Source of the DNA: Pezizomycotina sp. ARF18
Taxonomy: Eukaryota > Ascomycota
NCBI GenBank assembly: GCA_002224055.1
Contig: AZLU01000315.1
Location: 1-37,245, forward strand
DNA: 37,245 nucleotides
Reading direction: 5' to 3'
Shown: piece by piece, positions 23,753 through 34,500 of the stretch
Layout: the number at the start of each line of letters is the position of its first letter
Position numbering within the stretch: position 1 is the first letter of the stretch
Made by a program: the position numbers and the translations under genes
Notes under the pieces: generated by a model
Database searches by the model: none
The model's input: only the letters and a program-made list of their open reading frames with translations
Told to the model about the DNA's origin: nothing

Positions 23753-24716
23753 TGTAAAAATGGTGGAAACGACGCGTTTTTTCTTCTTCGTTTTTGTGAA
23801 CCCTTGAGACTCGCGACTTGGTTAGTTTAAGAGTGCAATCATCCGGAAAATAAATAAATAAATAAATAAAAATAAGAATCGTTTGTATGAGGATGAAAAG
23901 GCGAAGAGTAGACTATATGGGAGATGGCCCTTTGAAGTACAAGGAAGAGAGTGGCGTGTTCAGGCTTTTTAGGCCGAAAGGCCCTCCCTATCTTTGAGCT
24001 ACCTTAAGCAAAGAAGAGAGCAGATGAAAAAAAAAAATGTTTTGAAGGCCTGTAACTAGATTCGAGGATCTACGTATATATGTATATATATATATATTTT
24101 GAAGATCAAGGAATAAAAGACTGATGCTTACGGATTGCGGATAGTTTTCAAGAAGGCTTTAGGGAAAAAAAAGGAAAGAAGAAAAAGTAGTGTCAGTCCG
24201 GGAGACGAAAAGAAAAATGAGAGAGAGTTTTCATTAATTGGGGGGAGAAAAAATAAAAAATAAAATAAAAATAAAGATAAAAATAAAAAATAGGGCTCGG
24301 GACGTGCCCAATCAATCAATCAATGCCCATGTGGTTTTTGCGGCTTCGCTTATCTTACTTTCTTCCCCTCTCTTTTACTTCTTTTTTTTTTTTTTTTTTT
24401 TTTTTCTTTCCCCTCCTCCCATCTTACTAGCCTATTTCCTGCAGGGTAGCATACTGGGAACAGCTAATAATAATATATAGAGAAAGGTCTATACACCAGA
24501 TTTCGTGTGTACTCAATGATATATTTGCTTATTAGCTTGGTGCTTGATACTCTTCTTCTATATCGTTGAGTATCGGTTTTCTTTTCTCATTCCCCCCCCT
24601 TCTGTCCCTTTACTTTCCAAAGCTATCGAATTGGTTATGATTTCGGCTTCCATTGTAAAGTTGTAGTAGTATCTAGCCTACTTTTCCCACTTCATTTTTC
24701 CCCCCAGGAAAAATAC
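23753..24716. other. Divergent spacer, UBA2 and ALG3
   Basis: 964 nt with both promoters. It contains an AAAT repeat (about 23850-23869), a TA-rich stretch (about 24072-24098), an A/T-rich AAAAAT array (about 24247-24292), a TCAA repeat (about 24311-24323) and a 24-nt T run (24382-24405). No supported gene. Confidence 0.6.
24382..24405. repeat. Poly(T) tract, 24 nt
   Basis: 24 T about 310 nt upstream of the ALG3 start codon. Confidence 0.95.
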
Positions 24717-26269
24717 ATGGCTTCAATAAAAAAGTATTACCGGCAAGCGACAACGTTGCTGCAAAATCCAGCATACGGAAAGCACCTGTCATATCTCCTC
24801 CTACTCTTCGACCTCTTGCTGAGCATAGCTATCATCGAGAAGATACCTTGTACGTTGCAGTCCAAAGCTGAAAGGATAAAAGATAAACGGATATATAAAA
24901 CAAGATAAGAACGACACGCCAAATATTACTCTCCCCTGCTGTCACTTTCACTCTAACATCTTTCGATCGATCAAAAATAGACACCGAAATCGACTGGGAA
25001 ACGTATATGCAGCAGATCGCTGTCTACCGCAAAGGTGAACGGAATTACGAGAATATCAGCGGCGACACTGGCCCTCTAGTTTATCCCGCCGGCCATGTCT
25101 ACGTGTTCAACCTGCTATACGTGTTGACCGATGGAGGCGCGAAACAGGAGAGCCACGCAGGGATTTTCCTGGGTGTCTACATACTTACCCTGTGGATCGT
25201 ATTCAAGTGTTACCGGATGGTCAAGGTTCGATAGCATGTGTGCCCTTGGAGCGGAGAGCTTGAAAAGGAGCTAAAATTACTGACGCATTGGGTCTTCAAA
25301 TTTCAGGCGCCTCCGTGGATCTTCCCTTTACTAGTTCTATCGAAACGGCTCCACAGCATCTACCTCCTTCGCTTTTTCAACGACTGCTTTTGTACGCTGT
25401 TCGTCTTCACCTCGATTTGGCTCTCAATGAAAAGGAAGGCGTTGCTGTCGGCACTAGTCTATTCGCTTTCCATCTCGGTGAAAATGTCATCGCTTCTCTA
25501 TTTGCCCGCCATCGGGCTGGTGTCACGCTACCTAGCAGGCAGAAACGGTGCCCTACTTGTGGCAGTGATAATATTACAGACGCAAGCTGTCTTGGCGGTC
25601 CCGTTCGTGTTTTCCGAGAACGGCAGCGCGTCGGCTTACTTGGGCCGCGCGTTCGAGTTCAGCCGCCAGTTCCTGTGGAAGTGACTGTCAATTGGAGGTT
25701 TATAGGGAGGAGGTCTTCCTGTCGGCCTGGTTCCACCGGCTTTTGCTCGGCTTGCACCTGAGCCTGCTTTTTTTGTTCGCGGTAACGAGGTGGAGAAAGG
25801 TGACCCGTCGCAACCTCCCCGGCTTTGTGGCATACATCCTTCTCCAACGAACGATCTAGAAGAGGAAGCCATCTCGAAAGAGTGCACACCGAACTTCATC
25901 TTGACTACCCTGCTATCCTGTAATCTGATTGGAGCACTGTGCGCGAGGTCTCTCCATTATCAGTTCTACTCCTGGGTCGTCTGGGGAACTCCATATATAC
26001 TGTGGAAGAGCGGCTTCAACTTTGTTTTCGTCTATCTAGTTTGGCTACTGCAAGAGATAGCTTGGAACGTTTATCCAAGTAAGAACCCGAGCAAAATGCA
26101 CTCGCCGAGTTTTAACTTATCTCAAAACCAACTAATGATTTCTACTCGTTCCTCACTAGGTACAAAGATTAGTTCTTCAATAGCAATTGCGACTATGGCA
26201 GTTCAGCTGCTCGGTGTTTGGATTGGAACGCGCAATGAACTAACACCTGAAAAGGTCAAGAATCGATGA
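24717..26269 (+). CDS. ALG3: Alg3 dolichyl-P-Man mannosyltransferase (GT58)
   Basis: ER multi-pass enzyme that adds the first lumenal alpha-1,3 mannose to the Man5 lipid-linked N-glycan precursor. Four exons: 24717-24849 (MASIKKYYRQATTLLQNPAY, SYLLLLFDLLLSIAIIEKIP), 24981-25225 (TEIDWETYMQQIAVYRKGER, GDTGPLVYPAGHVYVFNLLY), 25307-26078 and 26160-26269 (STKISSSIAIATMAVQLLGV, TPEKVKNR, TGA). Exon 3 has PPWIFPLLVLSKRLHSIYLL, RFFNDCF, SISVKMSSLLYLPAIGL, GRAFEFSRQFLWKWTVNWRF (needs one G restored at about 25682) and YSWVVWGTPYILWKSGFNFV. All three introns have GT-AG ends. Numerous hydrophobic spans fit the family topology, about 415 aa. Further breaks lie near 25708 and 25853. It is flanked by divergent UBA2 and convergent EIF1AD. 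Confidence 0.97.
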
Positions 26270-26515
26270 TATATTTCGTTACTACTCTGCCATGTGTAAT
26301 ACTGTGAGGCATCTTCGTTTCTTAGTAAATGTATTGTTGTAAATATGATTAAAGTCATGGAGTCGCATAATACCACTACTTAGCAGAAACTTACCTTATA
26401 TAGATAAGTTACATATATACTTTCAATTCGAACCCTTACACTTTTGGAGCGTTGATATGGCCTAAGGGAGCTCTTTTACCTAGAGAATCCGTGGAAGGCT
26501 TCTGTCGCTGAATTC

Positions 26516-26977
26516 TTATTTTAAGCGTGTTTGTGTGCCCTCGTTGTCCTCCGCATCCTCCTCGTCGTCATCGTTAGCGCGAGCAAATTCCTTTGGCCTA
26601 GATTATTAGATTAGCACAAGCCCTGTGCTGTCCACATGATAGCAGCCCCTTCTGTGCTCACCAGTAACCTTTTTCCTCCATTTCTTCTCGTTTCTTATGA
26701 CGTTCACGATCTCGCCATCAATTTTGTTGTCTCTCTCGGAAAATTCGGTGGTGTCGACGACAACATATCCTCCCCTTTTGAGCCATAAGGTGGACCTAAA
26801 CTTCGACGGCAGTTCGACGAGAAGGGATTTTTCCGATCGGGTATGGACGCTGTAGAGGTTGTTCCCCGCAGCTTTTTCGACCCGAGCGATCAATTGTGTT
26901 TCGGGGAGATTGTCTAAGGGCTCAGTTGTGAGCTCTGCAGCTGCATCCAGCTTGCGACGGGAAGCTCCTGGTGCCAT
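26516..26977 (-). CDS. EIF1AD-like S1/OB-fold protein
   Basis: Eukaryotic eIF1A-domain-containing family, an S1-like OB-fold probably binding RNA; its cellular role is not well established. Exon 1 (26662-26977) encodes MAPGASRRKLDAAAELTTEP, then LPETQLIARVEKAAGNNLYS, LLVELPSKFRSTLWLKRGGY, VVVDTTEFSERDNKIDGEIV and NVIRNEKKWRKK. The intron is 26598-26661 (GTGAGC...TCTAG). Exon 2 (26516-26597) gives PKEFARANDDDEEDAEDNEG, then TQTRLK and TAA. The join KGYWPKEF requires one A added to the A run at about 26671, so the frame is broken there and otherwise fully open. The acidic C-terminus is typical. About 132 aa. Distinct from eIF1A itself, which has a longer N-terminus. Confidence 0.93.
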
Positions 26978-27543
26978 TTTAGTTGCCGCAGAGAATCAAA
27001 TTTTAAAGAATACGGTCGAATAAGAAAGCTCTGATCTAGGTATTTCTAGTCTCTAGGGTCCGAGACTAGGTATTTCGATTGTCTAGTGCCCAGCCTCTCA
27101 GTAATTAATTTTGGCCCTGCGGGAAAAATCTCGTAGTATTTCGATAAGCGAAAAAAAAAAAAAAAAAAAAAAAAAAGCAAATGTAAAACGACTACCAATG
27201 AATTACTAGACAAAAAATGTTAAAATATAAATATATATATATATATATATAAATAAGCAACCCCCAAAGTTTTTAATGGTACACACAGTCACTGCATTAC
27301 TTATAACAAAAACAGTCATCCATCAACCAACACCTTTACTTATTGGCACTTTTGATCTCCTCTCCCTTTCTTCTCTTTCACAACCTCCTCGGCTCAAAAA
27401 TTTATCGACAGATCAATCAAATAGAAATAGAAATTATCAAACGCCAAGGGTAGAAGATTCCACGGCTTGTTCTCATTAGCTTAATCACTATTTTTTTTTT
27501 TGTCCTCCATCGCGTCCAAGCCTCACAACATCCTTCGCACACG
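26978..27543. other. Divergent spacer, EIF1AD-like gene and TOA2
   Basis: 566 nt holding both promoters. It contains a 26-nt A run (27151-27176) and a TA repeat (about 27229-27250). A plus-strand frame at 27276-27479 has an ATG but no recognisable domain and is probably the TOA2 leader region. Confidence 0.6.
27151..27176. repeat. Poly(A) tract, 26 nt
   Basis: 26 A in the EIF1AD-TOA2 divergent spacer. Confidence 0.95.
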
Positions 27544-28133
27544 ATGAACGGCCAAACTTACTACGAACTCTACCGACGTTCAAGGTAGGGGCTCCATGAA
27601 TCACCCGGAAAGGCGCCATAACCGAATTTCTATCACGAGAAGCGCTTCACGGAAAGCTAACGCCCTTTTCTTCCTTTTTTTTTTTTTTCCCCGACAAAAA
27701 GCATCGGCGTCGCTTTGACGGATGCCTAGATGACCTGATTTCGGACGGGAGAATTGCACCTCAGCTCGCGATGAAAATACTATCCAATTTCGACCGCTCG
27801 ATCACGGAAGTGCTGTCCTCGCACGTCAAATCGAAGCTAGCGTTCAAGGTGGGGATTTGAAAAATATAGACAAACGACCCCCCCCGGGACAATACCATTT
27901 AAAAAAAAACCTTTAAGCCCTCTTCAATTCCCGAGATTCTTACAATGGGAACTGAAGCTGACCGGTAGCTCTTGTCGCTATATTAGGGCCACCTGGATAC
28001 GTATCGATTCTGCGACGAAGTTTGGACTTTCCTTATCAAAAATGTTGAGTTCAAACTCGACAATTCGAGTAAAATAAATAGCGACCGGGTCAAGATAGTG
28101 TCGTGTAACTCCAAGAAACCCGGAGAGGTGTGA
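27544..28133 (+). CDS. TOA2: TFIIA small (gamma) subunit Toa2
   Basis: General transcription factor that stabilises TBP on TATA DNA. Exon 1 is 27544-27584 ([13 protein letters not shown]). Intron 1 (27585-27701) has a T-rich end. Exon 2 is 27702-27848 ([49 protein letters not shown]). Intron 2 is 27849-27986. Exon 3 is 27987-28133 ([51 protein letters not shown]). The N-terminal four-helix part and the C-terminal beta-barrel part are both complete, about 110 aa, exactly family-sized. The only break is one missing base at about 27726, where ALDD would otherwise run into an in-frame TAG. Exon 3 is open without error, and all splice sites are GT-AG. Confidence 0.97.
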
Positions 28134-29123
28134 TGAACCGGATCCAAACCCACCACGTTTTCTTTCAAAGATGATAGTTATTTTTTTTGTCATTTTCTAC
28201 ATTTGTCCCATTCATTTTCCTCTCTTTGCTTTTTTTTTTTTTTTTTCTTTCTTTTTTTTTAAAAAAAAAATTATAAATGCAACGCCCAGGAGTAAAGTTC
28301 CCCATGACCCGAGTATACCTTCAGAATGTTCCTTGATGCTTTTCAGGGAGAAAACATCAAGAACTGTAGGTCTTAAACGATGACTAGTAAAGTCGTTCGC
28401 CTCTTGACAAGCTTCATCTCGTCATCCGGATGATATCGTCGGCCTGTAACATCATCAATAGCCTAGTAATTAATTACGTTTGTTTGGGTTTGGCAAGAAT
28501 TTCATTTTGCCAATCAAATTCTAGTTCATAAAGGTCAAGGACACGACCAATACCAAAAGTGTCATTCGAGCACAGTACTTGTAATGCGCAACAGCTTACT
28601 GCAAAAAAAAAAAAAAAAAAAAAAAAAGACGGGTAGGAAGAGGTGTGACGAGGCAAGTGCAACAGTGGGAGATTACAAAACAGTTTCAAGTCATAACTAT
28701 GTAGATTAATCCAAAGCGATCCAAGACTTCCCGGGTTTTGACCTATCCTTATACACACCGAAGGAGTTTTTTTTTTTTTTTTTGTCGTCGTGCTACTGAC
28801 CTTCTCCAATATTCCTTGAAATATGCGCTTTTCATTGCCCGATGATAATATTAATAATACTAAGTAGCCATTGATAATAGAGAAAGGGAAGAAAAGAGAA
28901 AAGGGCAATAGTGATAATGAAACCAAAAAGCTATTAAAGTAAAAACGAAGTCGTGATGGTATTTAGTGTACAGGTAAAGAATAATGTATGCAGTTCAAAG
29001 CAAAGCAAGAGATGAATGATATCGAAAAGTAGGAAAGGTTAACTCCACGAGGATATAAAGGGTCGCAACACGTATCGAATCAAAAAAAAGTGACCGAGTG
29101 AATCAGAGACCATTGCTTTATTT
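28134..29123. other. Convergent spacer, TOA2 and ATG18-like gene
   Basis: 990 nt, unusually long for a convergent spacer here. It contains a T/A-rich block (28223-28270), a 12-nt CCGG-centred palindrome at 28422-28433, a 25-nt A run (28603-28627) and a T run (28768-28783). A minus-strand frame at 28474-28926 runs through the homopolymers and ends in ordinary-looking sequence (YELEFDWQNEILAKP), but I recognise nothing in it. Confidence 0.5.
28603..28627. repeat. Poly(A) tract, 25 nt
   Basis: 25 A in the TOA2-ATG18 convergent spacer. Confidence 0.95.
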
Positions 29124-30797
29124 TCAATCTCCAAGCCTTTCACTTGTATCCAGTAACCTGGTTACGAAATCCCAGGTCAGAAAATACTCTTTATTTAAGA
29201 AGGATATCGTTGGACGTGACTTACGAATACTGCTTCAGTAGAACACATTCTCCCCGTGCTCCATGTCCACGTTGTATATATAGAACAGCCCATCAGAGGT
29301 AACGACCATGATTTGGGGGCTACTGCTGCTCATTGCGACCACCGTCTTCGTGCCTGCAGAGGCAGCCTCACAAACGCAAAATCCCTCTGCGGCTCCCACA
29401 TTTCCGTAACGGCGTTCGGCAAATAGCCGCCAACCGCGCCGGCCACAGACTTTGAAATTGTTTGCGACGAGCGTCGCAGGATACTGGCCAGCGTTCCGTT
29501 GCGCCTCTTCCCGTCAAGCAGATTGTCCATCCCCGCCTCTGAAATCATGCCGTCGGATTCGTCCGAGGCTGAGCTTTGCCTTCTTACGTGAGATAGGGTC
29601 GGGCTCGCCTGGCCGACGGTTAGGGTGTTTCCGGTCGATTTTACTTGAGGCTCAGCCAAGCGGAATATGTGGACCGTTTCTGTAGCAGAGGAGACGCAGA
29701 GCAGGCTGGAAACCAGATTGAAATTCATGCTATAAATTCGGACGGTACGTGCGCGCCGGAACTGGTAGAGCTTCGTACCCTTGGGAACAGAAACACGCGG
29801 ATGATCGTTCCCTTGTCAGAAGCCGTAGCGAGCAAGGTCCCCTCGCTATTCAGCGCAATGTACGATAGCGGAGACTTGTGAGCGGATATCATACCTCAGT
29901 CTTCATAGTAAGGGCGTCGTAGATGACAACATCTCCGGAAGCAGCGGCTGGCGCCCCTGCGACGGGCGGATTGTGTGACGGAGCCGCGAACGGGACTGAG
30001 CTGTCGGTACGGGTCGTGATAAGCTATGTAGCATCTTTCCGAGGATGGCGAAAGGGAACAGATTGCTGCCAAGAAGAGGTGATTAGCCGTTCAGAACCTC
30101 AACAAAAAGCTCCTCATGTCATATCCGTAAGAAGGAGCAAATCCCCTCACCGTTCTGGTTGGGTGACGTTTCGATTGTGGTTAACAGCTTCATGTTGCTA
30201 ATATCGTACACATAAATCTGGTCCTCCAGGACTACGATAAGTCGTTTTCGGTTCAGCTTGACGGCAAGGACCGACGTCGGAAAAGTAAGCTCGCAGATTG
30301 TCGACTCTCGCTGTTTATCCGATAAACAAGGTCAACAAAAATCCGTCACAATCTGTCAGGGGGATATGATGACCCACTGTCGATTCGTACTCACCCTCGT
30401 GTTTGTTATCTGGAGTCTGCGTGGCGACAATATGACTGCAATCAGGACGTGGAGAATAACATTCGACGATGGTAATGTCGCCATCCTTCTTTTCGTAGCA
30501 TTTCCAAAGGGGTCTTTTAGCTTTGGTCGTAACGATCGTACCGGTATTTTACCACATTAGTTCCAAGCTCCAGAAAGTTTCTTTAAGGGAAATGAACAAT
30601 ATATATATAATATATATATATATATATTAACGAATAGTGGTAAAGCAAAAGGAAGCCCATGGCCTGGTTTTTTCCTCAAACCACTAGACAGTATTATCCT
30701 TTTTCGGGGTTTCCTCACCGCAGTTGAATATCCTATAACCGTTAGGAGTTCCGACGGCGAGACAAGAAAAATCCTGGTTGAAAGTGACAAAGTTCAT
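29124..30797 (-). CDS. ATG18: Atg18-family (PROPPIN) WD-repeat protein
   Basis: Beta-propeller that binds PI3P and PI(3,5)P2 for autophagosome formation and vacuole recycling. Exon 1 (30719-30797) encodes [20 protein letters not shown] and YRIFNC. Next are [65 protein letters not shown] and [15 protein letters not shown]. Then [30 protein letters not shown], the lipid-binding FRRG pair near 29750, [20 protein letters not shown], an insert loop, [33 protein letters not shown] and [21 protein letters not shown] last 34-nt exon (29124-29157, after intron 29158-29224) encodes [14 protein letters not shown] and the following residues are split between frames by missing bases (about 29750 and 29733). 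The long inter-blade insert suggests Atg18 rather than Atg21 or Hsv2. Confidence 0.94.
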
Positions 30798-31575
30798 GAC
30801 GGGCGAGCGAGCGAAAATCACCACCGAAGGACTTTCTTTTGTTTAAGGGCTTTTTTTCCTCCTGCGCAGAGACAAAAGTAACGCGCGGTACCTCGCGCTG
30901 GTTGACTGTGTGCTTTTCCTTGTGCTATCGAGAGGATTCCGAAAAAGGGGGAGAAGAAACTGAAAAGATATAGTTCTGTTGTTTCTTGTTTTTTTTGTTA
31001 AACGGTTCCTGTGTGTCTTCTGTTCCTGAAAGAAAGGAAGGAAAGGAAAGGAAAGAAGGATAAATAGCGTAAAATGATATATGGTAGAAGAAAGAGAAGA
31101 GAGTTTGTTATCGGGGTCATATGGGGCTGTTTTATCTCCTATCAAAGTATTTAATGGCCAGTCTGTACGTAATTTTAGCTGCGGAGGTCGCAGCTGAAAC
31201 CCCCGAGACTTTAAAGAAAACAGGAAATCTTAGTCTCGGACCCTCCTCAAAAGGGAAATCTAACGTTATTTTATTTTATTTTATTTATTTTTTATTTTAT
31301 TTTATTTATTTTATTTTATTTTATTTTATTTATTTATTTTATTCTTCTTCTTTTTCTTCTTTTTCTTCTTTTCTTGTGTAACCCACCCACTTGAGCAGTT
31401 TCCCCTGTATAAATAAAATTGTTTAAATCGGCCGCGGTTACTTAACTTGGTAAGCATCGAGAAGGAACCATTGAGATTACTCTCACATCCAGAGATCGTG
31501 AGCCTCGAGCTAAAGATATATATAAAGTAATAAAACATATATATATATATATATATAACATTATAAAAGAAACAA
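30798..31575. other. Divergent spacer, ATG18-like gene and PPM2
   Basis: 778 nt with both promoters. A (TTTTA)n array occupies about 31267-31340 and grades into TTC repeats to 31375; a TA repeat lies at about 31538-31558 just before the PPM2 start. No supported gene. Confidence 0.6.
31267..31375. repeat. (TTTTA)n and (TTC)n compound microsatellite
   Basis: About 74 nt of TTTTA/TTTA units followed by about 35 nt of TTC/TTTTTC units, roughly 200 nt upstream of the PPM2 start codon. Confidence 0.92.
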
Positions 31576-34500
31576 ATGAAGAACACCGCGAAGTCCAAAC
31601 GGGATGCTGCTGTTATTGGTGTAAGTGATTAAAATCAGCTTGATACTGTCGTCGTTTTATAGGCAAAGACGAAAGGAAAAATTAGATTATGTCTCGCACT
31701 TTACCTTCCTCGCTTCCTTTTTAAGTCTTGGGTAACTTTTTTTGCTAATAATATATATCTGAGCTTCTTTTTGGATCTACCTCAGACAAATGATAGCAGT
31801 ATCGTTTCGAAGCGGAGCGTTGAGCGCGTATACTCAGCTTCAACTGCTATAAACCCAAGGGGAAGAATACCTACGATTCGTAGTAAAGAAGCCTAAAACG
31901 CCGGAGTCCCTTGATCAACAGAGGTTACTATGTTAGGATGAAGGCTATCCGTGCCGTCGTATCTCATCATATCGCAAATGTGGCATCAACCCAGAAAAGA
32001 AGATCGTAATAATCAACTTGGATGTGGCTAGTAAGTATTCTTCTCCTATGACGCACTTATCTCTGGTGCTCCTTCTTTTAGTTTCGTGGCTAGACTAGCG
32101 AGTATAGAATTCTCTGTACGAGCTAGAATGACGGTCAAAAAAAAAAAAAAAAAAAAAAAAACAGAAAGAAAGGAAAAGAAAACGCCTTTCCTCCCCATCT
32201 TTTATTTTCTTTGCTATCCGCGGGTGCATCCCGAGGCGGGTGAGGGATGGGTGGAGGGAAGCCTGAGGTGCAAAGGAAAGATTGATCCAAATATCGAGTT
32301 TTAGCTTTCATTAATCTTACACGACTGTTACCTCAAAGTGATACGCTACCTTTCGAATACATCAATCATCTCAAAAATGACGGGCCTAGTAGCGATTTAT
32401 CTCGCCGTGTCTATTTCGTTGATGTATTAAACAGTCCTTCTCTTTCGTCGCCTCTTTTTTTTTTTTTTTTTTTTTTTTTGCCTTTAGAGTGACATGCGAG
32501 GTTACCAACGAATTAACCGTTAACGTGCTAAAAAAAAAGGTAGACTTTCCAGAGCTCATCCTAAAGAAAGCGGAGATGATAAGTGATAATCCGGAATTGC
32601 TAGCTTGCTTGAGCCAAGTAGGATCCGATCACTCAAAGAATATTTCATTGAAGGTTTGTGAGCTATTTCATATTATCGCTTTTTCTTTAAAAGAGAGAGC
32701 GGATTGTGGAACAGAGAACGAGGTGTTAAGGTATATATACCCTTTATTAAACAAAAGTCATCGGAATACATTACGATAGGCGTCGATCTACACGAGCCTT
32801 CGGTATTAGAGCAATTCCTTTCCGATAATTTTACGGACGATACCGAACTGTTATTCCTATCCGAAGTTTCGATTGTATATATGGAAACGACAGCTGCAGA
32901 CAACCTGATACGATGGGCTGCATCCCTAAAGAATTCAAGCTTCTGCCTGCTGGAACAAATCTTTCCCGCGGGACCAGAACATCCCTTTGCTATAACAATG
33001 CTGAGCCACTTCAAGAAACTCGGCACGCCACTGAACCTGGAACACCGACCCTTGAGGCACAAGTTTCCCGTTTTGAGGGCTGCGGGTGGCCTTGTGTTGA
33101 TGCATGTGACCTACTGTCGGTCTGGGATAACCTGAGTGCGGACAAAAGGATGAACGTTGAGCAGAGTGGTGTGTTGCCCTTCCTTTACTAGAGCTCAGTC
33201 CATTTTTAACGCTTTTCATTCAGAACCATTTGACGAGGATGAAGAATTGGCTCTCTTTTTACAGCATTATGTTCTCTTACGTGCAACTCGAGTTCAAGAA
33301 GCAAATTCTCTAGAGCTTCGTACGCATTCTCCTTACCCTACTATGAAAGGCACGCAAGGTTATGGGCGGCTATTCCGTCCAGCTTCATTTCAGAAGCACT
33401 CTCTTCTTCGTCGTTGGTACGGCGCCGCATCTACCTCGGATATCCCAGGTACGATTCTATACCACGGGGGAACGGACGGGAAAAGGCTGGATTCTACTTT
33501 AGCACTTTCGTCTTCTCATCCGACATTATCTACAAAAACCAAGTCGTCAGCGAACCTATTTGCAACAGGACATATCCTCGGCCTCGCTCTGTCACTCCCT
33601 AACCAAACTAGCAGACGGCTCGTATTTTTAGCTGGCGGCAGAACGTCCCCAGGGAACGCCGTTGCCGATTGCTGGCTATTCAGAGACGGAGGATGGATCA
33701 GAATCCATGATCTCCCGCACGGCGGCCGCTATCGGCACTGCGCTGCGAGCTTGGGCGGTGCTTGCTCTCGAATCATTCTCTTTGGCGGTAAAAGGCAAAA
33801 ATGGGGGTCGCGGCAGGACAGCCTGGCTGGTATGGTCGGAAGCTGACGGCTGGAAAAAGCTTGAGGTGTTCGCAGCGGATCGAGAAGAAAGAGAGCGGCC
33901 CTTGTGCCCGATGGAGTGCTTCGATCGCTTGTCTTCATCAGCGACATCCCGGCGTAAACGAAGTATGGTGAGTGGGGCATGAATATTGAAGGCATCCTTG
34001 GCGACACGTGGAAGTGGACTATAAAGGAACAGGCATGTCGAATACAGCTAGAAAAGCTGTCTGCCCTTTCAGATAACCACTCGTTGACCCGTTTCGGTGC
34101 TCAGATGGTGGCCGCCGATCACCGCGCCGTTGTAATAGTAGGGGGCGTCTCGCGAGATCTCAGAGCCTCGTACGAAGAACCAATTTTGGAAATAAATACG
34201 GAGGATGGAAGCATCAAGTCGTCAAAATTGCAATGTCGGGATGTGACAGCTCCGAAACCATTGTTGGTCGGCTTCAACTGCTGCGAGAAACGGCAATGGA
34301 GGCTTGCCATCTTTGGGGGCGGCGCTATTTGTTTTTTTTTCGGTTCTTATTGGAATTCTGGTATTTGGACGTTAGAACCAACATATACACGACCGTCAGA
34401 TTACGATGACAAGAAAGATGGAAGCGTTCCTGAATGGGACATACGGCAACTGGCTCCGGCTGAAGTCGAGAATAGCCCAATGCAAGGAATAACACGGATG

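Noticed and set aside
26418-26445. Possible tRNA T-arm (AATTCGAACCC, minus-strand B-box-like)
   Set aside because: No paired T stem, no A box at the right distance and no cloverleaf could be drawn.
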